Assembly (NCBI RefSeq): GCF_002176815.1
Contig: NZ_CP021648.1
Coordinates: 3,046,001-3,110,000, forward strand
Direction of reading: 5' to 3'
Length of the DNA: 64,000 nt
Source of the DNA: Acidovorax sp. T1
Lineage (GTDB): Bacteria; Pseudomonadota; Gammaproteobacteria; Burkholderiales; Burkholderiaceae_C
Position 1 is the first letter of the stretch. Every line of letters starts with the position of its first letter. This document shows, piece by piece, positions 60,781-64,000 of the stretch. A program made the translations under genes and the position numbers. The notes under the pieces are model-generated. The model was not told the DNA's origin, ran no database searches, and worked only from the letters and a program-made list of their open reading frames with translations.

Positions 60781-60781
60781 T
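60759..60781. promoter_or_regulatory. candidate Fur box
   Basis: TGCAAATGCGAATTTTAAGC then ATT; within it a 19-bp imperfect dyad AATGCGAAT-T-TTAAGCATT (6 of 9 pairs). The left part resembles the beta-proteobacterial Fur-box start TGCAAATGAGAAT. It overlaps the permease start codon in the divergent iron-transporter gap. Confidence 0.5.
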
Positions 60782-60806
60782 CGCTCCGCCCCACTAGAAT
60801 CCAGCC

Positions 60807-61871
<1,065 letters not shown>

Positions 61872-61890
61872 GGCAGTTTTACAAGCCAAA

Positions 61891-61941
61891 TCGTCCGCTA
61901 GCGCTTATGTGCAAAGCGCTGAAAGCTATCGAAAAAATAGC
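61891..61941 (+). repeat. AGCGCTT palindromic repeat, copy 14
   Basis: CGTCCGCTAGCGCTTATGT, GCAAAGCGCTGAAAGCTATC, then GAAAAAATAGCACAAT. Between the convergent fbpC-like and plsC stops. Confidence 0.85.
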
Positions 61942-61993
61942 ACAATTAACCAAGGCGAGGCAACGCAGCGATCGCGGGGATGGCGAATCCGCA

Positions 61994-62731
61994 TCAACCC
62001 CGGCGCAGGCGGTCCACCGTGTCGTGCAGGTGCTGCGTCCAGGCGCGGCGGTCGCGGCCGCCGGCCTGCTCGGGCACGCCGTAGTGCACCACGGCCTCGA
62101 TGGCGGGCGCGCGCAGGGTGCGCCAGATGGAGCCCACCAGGGTTTCGTCGCCGATGTAGCTGGGCGCAAAGCTGGTCACGCCAGTGGCCTTGTCGGCAAA
62201 GTGCAGGCCCACCGGCTGCACAAAAGCGTCTGCCGTCACCGCCGCCTGCAGCAGGTTGGCATGGAACGGCAGCATCGCGCGGCCATCGCCCGTGGTGCCC
62301 TCGGGAAACACCGCCAGCACCTCGCCGCGCTCCAGCGCCTCGTGCATGGAGCGCACCATGCGCAGCGCATCGCGGCGCGAGTTGCGTTCGATGTAGAGGG
62401 TGCCTGCGGCGGTGGCCAGCGTGCCAATCAGCGGCCAGGCCTGCACATCCGATTTGGAGACAAAACGGCAATGCCGCGCCGCGTGCATGACCGGAATATC
62501 CAGCCACGACAGGTGGTTGGCGACCAGCATCACCGGCCCGCTCACGGGCGGGGTGCCGATGATGCGCAGCGCAACGCCCGCATGGGCCAACAGCTCCATG
62601 GACCAGGCCTGCACGCGGGCGTATTGCTGGTCGGGCGACAACACCGGAAAACGCACCGCCACAATCGCCAGGCCCTTGACGATGTGGCCCAGCACGCGCA
62701 GCAGGCGCCAGCAGGCGCGCAGATTTCTCAT
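61994..62731 (-). CDS. plsC: 1-acyl-sn-glycerol-3-phosphate acyltransferase
   Basis: 245 residues with an N-terminal hydrophobic segment. Catalytic H73 to D78 in NHLSWLD, glycerol-phosphate site in TLYIERNSRRD and VFPEGTTGDG. Makes phosphatidic acid from lyso-phosphatidate. Start ATG 62731 (MRNLRACWRLLR). Downstream of the dihydroorotase-like gene, a normal order in Burkholderiales. Confidence 0.94.
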   Translation of the reverse strand: MRNLRACWRLLRVLGHIVKGLAIVAVRFPVLSPDQQYARVQAWSMELLAHAGVALRIIGTPPVSGPVMLVANHLSWLDIPVMHAARHCRFVSKSDVQAWPLIGTLATAAGTLYIERNSRRDALRMVRSMHEALERGEVLAVFPEGTTGDGRAMLPFHANLLQAAVTADAFVQPVGLHFADKATGVTSFAPSYIGDETLVGSIWRTLRAPAIEAVVHYGVPEQAGGRDRRAWTQHLHDTVDRLRRG

Positions 62732-62824
62732 GTCAGTGAACCATTGCGCTGCGTTCCCCACGGCCCAAGAAACTGGCGTGTCGAAAGCCAGAGCCACCGT
62801 GGAACCGGCTTTGTCGGGCCACTG

Positions 62825-62867
62825 GTAGCGTCCCCTTGGGGGGAAGCGGCAAAGCCGCTCAGGGCGG
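62825..62867. repeat. hairpin-rich intergenic element
   Basis: CCCCTTGGGG palindrome followed by AGCGGC-AAA-GCCGCT in the 136-bp gap between the pyrC-like gene and plsC. Elements of this composition recur between genes in related genomes; only one copy was seen here. May act as a terminator or mRNA-processing site. Confidence 0.5.
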
Positions 62868-64000
62868 TCACCTTTCGAAAGCGACTTGGCCGCCGACCAG
62901 CGTCATGCGCACACAGCCCGGCAGCTCGTAGCCCGAAAACGGCGTGTGCTTGCCCTGGCTGCGCAGTGCGCCGTCCTGCACCGTCCAGGCGGCCTGCGGG
63001 TCGAGGACGCACAGGTCACCCACGCCACCCTCGATGATCTGGCCGACGCTGGCCTGCAAGGTGCCCAGGGCGTTGCCCAGCACGCGCGCGGGCTCGGACG
63101 TGACCACGGCCAGCGCGCGCTGCAGCGGCACGCCGCTGTCCTGCGACCACTTGAGCGCCAGGCTCAGCAGCAGCTCCAGCCCGGTGGCGCCGGGCTCGGC
63201 CTCGGCAAACGGCAAGGTCTTGGCGTCTTCATCGACCGGGGTGTGGTCGGACACCAGCGCGTCGATGGTGCCGTCGGCCAGCGCGGCGTTCAGCGCATCG
63301 CGGTCGCGCTGCTGGCGCAGCGGGGGCGACAGGCGGGCGCGGCTGTCAAAAAAGCCGATGTCCACATCGGTGAGGTGCAGCGAGTTGATGCTGATGTCGG
63401 CCGTGACCTGGAGGCCCTCGGCCTTGGCGCGGCGCAGCAGCTCCACGCCCGCCGCGCTGCTGATGCGGCACAGGTGCACGCGGGCGCCGGTGGTCTTGAG
63501 CAGTTCAAAAATGGTGTGCAGCGCAATGGTTTCGGCCGCCACGGGCACGCCCGACAGGCCCAGGCGCGTGGCCAGCGGGCCGCTGGCGGCGACGCCTTTG
63601 CCCAGGTGCATCTCTTGCGGGCGCAGCCACACGGTGTAGCCAAAGGTGGCGGCATATTGCAGCGCGCGCTGCAGCACCTGGGTGCTGGCCAGCGGCACCT
63701 CGGCCTGGCCAAAGCCCACGCAGCCCGATTCGGTGAGTTCGGCCATTTCGGTCAGCACCTCACCCGCCAGGCCGCGCGTGAGCGCCCCCAGCGGGAACAG
63801 GCGCGACTGGTGCAGCTTCTCGGCGCGGAACTTGAGCATCTCCACCAGGCCCGGCTCGTCGAGCACGGGGTCGGTGTCGGGCGGGCACACGAGGCTGGTC
63901 ACGCCCCCGGCCACGGCGGCGGCCATTTCGGATTCGAGCATGCCTTCATGCTCATGGCCGGGCTCGCGCAGGCGCGCCGCCAGGTCCACCAGGCCGGGCA
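62868..64000 (-). CDS. pyrX: dihydroorotase-like protein lacking metal ligands (PyrX type), 5' end missing
   Basis: At least 376 residues; the frame runs off the right edge. The fold is class I dihydroorotase (GGVTSLVCPPDTDPVLDEPG, LFPLGALTRG, ALVSDHTPVDEDAK). The zinc residues are gone: the VDxHxHLREPG motif reads VDLAARLREPG, and the later HVS histidine is replaced in VHLCRISSAAG. Such inactive homologues act as structural partners of aspartate transcarbamoylase (PyrB), whose gene would be expected just outside the window, upstream of this one. Followed by plsC. Confidence 0.88.
   Translation of the reverse strand, partial: PGLVDLAARLREPGHEHEGMLESEMAAAVAGGVTSLVCPPDTDPVLDEPGLVEMLKFRAEKLHQSRLFPLGALTRGLAGEVLTEMAELTESGCVGFGQAEVPLASTQVLQRALQYAATFGYTVWLRPQEMHLGKGVAASGPLATRLGLSGVPVAAETIALHTIFELLKTTGARVHLCRISSAAGVELLRRAKAEGLQVTADISINSLHLTDVDIGFFDSRARLSPPLRQQRDRDALNAALADGTIDALVSDHTPVDEDAKTLPFAEAEPGATGLELLLSLALKWSQDSGVPLQRALAVVTSEPARVLGNALGTLQASVGQIIEGGVGDLCVLDPQAAWTVQDGALRSQGKHTPFSGYELPGCVRMTLVGGQVAFER

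Overview
The window looks like a chromosomal segment of a high-GC betaproteobacterium of the family Comamonadaceae, closest in style to Acidovorax and its relatives. Pointers are two Bug/TctC-type solute-binding proteins, a CoxB subunit fused to a cytochrome c domain, the gene order pyrC-like/plsC, the M16 peptidase pair next to ftsY, and a dispersed palindromic repeat with an AGCGCTT core. I see no transposase, integrase, phage gene or CRISPR array. Most of the window is core housekeeping DNA, with small accessory genes between.

Layout. 1-7.8 kb: end of panC, lysA, gpsA, secB, grxC, a membrane-anchored rhodanese, gpmA, a C-terminal processing protease and a MoeB/HesA-like protein. 7.8-12 kb: a signalling and envelope-stress cluster made of a receiver-only protein, a NarL-type regulator, a CHASE3 sensor kinase, a DUF1328 membrane protein, a YqjD-like protein, a 48-residue ferritin-tail-like microprotein and a BON lipoprotein. 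12-20.2 kb: a zinc metallopeptidase, coaD, rsmD, two M16 peptidases, ftsY, and rpoH behind a perfect CIRCE operator. 20.3-31 kb: an orphan Bug protein, then a cytochrome oxidase biogenesis block (SCO1, ctaB, ctaA, a SCO-like protein, SURF1, twin-TM protein, coxC, DUF2970, cox11, a 38-residue assembly protein, coxA, coxB) and a DUF2244 protein. 31-39.6 kb: a BioC-like protein, ComF-like, trmL, a LysR regulator, DUF4148, MaoC, ParA, LysE, a Kef-type antiporter and a TRIC/YicG protein. 39.7-46 kb: a beta-ketoadipate operon (pcaI-pcaJ-pcaF-pcaD, an SDR, a Bug protein) divergent from its IclR-type regulator. 46-57 kb: DUF3185, DUF1841, a cytochrome c4, a MoxR/VWA cassette, tamA-tamB and tRNA-Arg(CCT). 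57-64 kb: a phospholipase-D-type cardiolipin synthase, a divergent iron ABC permease/ATPase pair, plsC, and a dihydroorotase-like protein that has lost its metal ligands.

The most striking hidden structure is an approximately 40-55 bp palindromic repeat (14 copies counted by eye). One end reads GGCTCTAGCGCTT and the other AAGCGC..GCAGCTAT. Several copies are not merely intergenic. Two encode the hydrophobic core of signal peptides in the same reading frame (an M16 peptidase and SCO1), one encodes the N-terminal extension of PcaJ, one supplies the last residues and stop of a GNAT protein together with the Shine-Dalgarno of the next gene, and one forms the whole leader of gpsA. Other points worth following are the CIRCE/rpoH link, the three-half-site pca operator, a candidate lipidated TamA, the PyrX-type pseudo-dihydroorotase at the right edge and a BioC-like protein without a visible SAM motif I.
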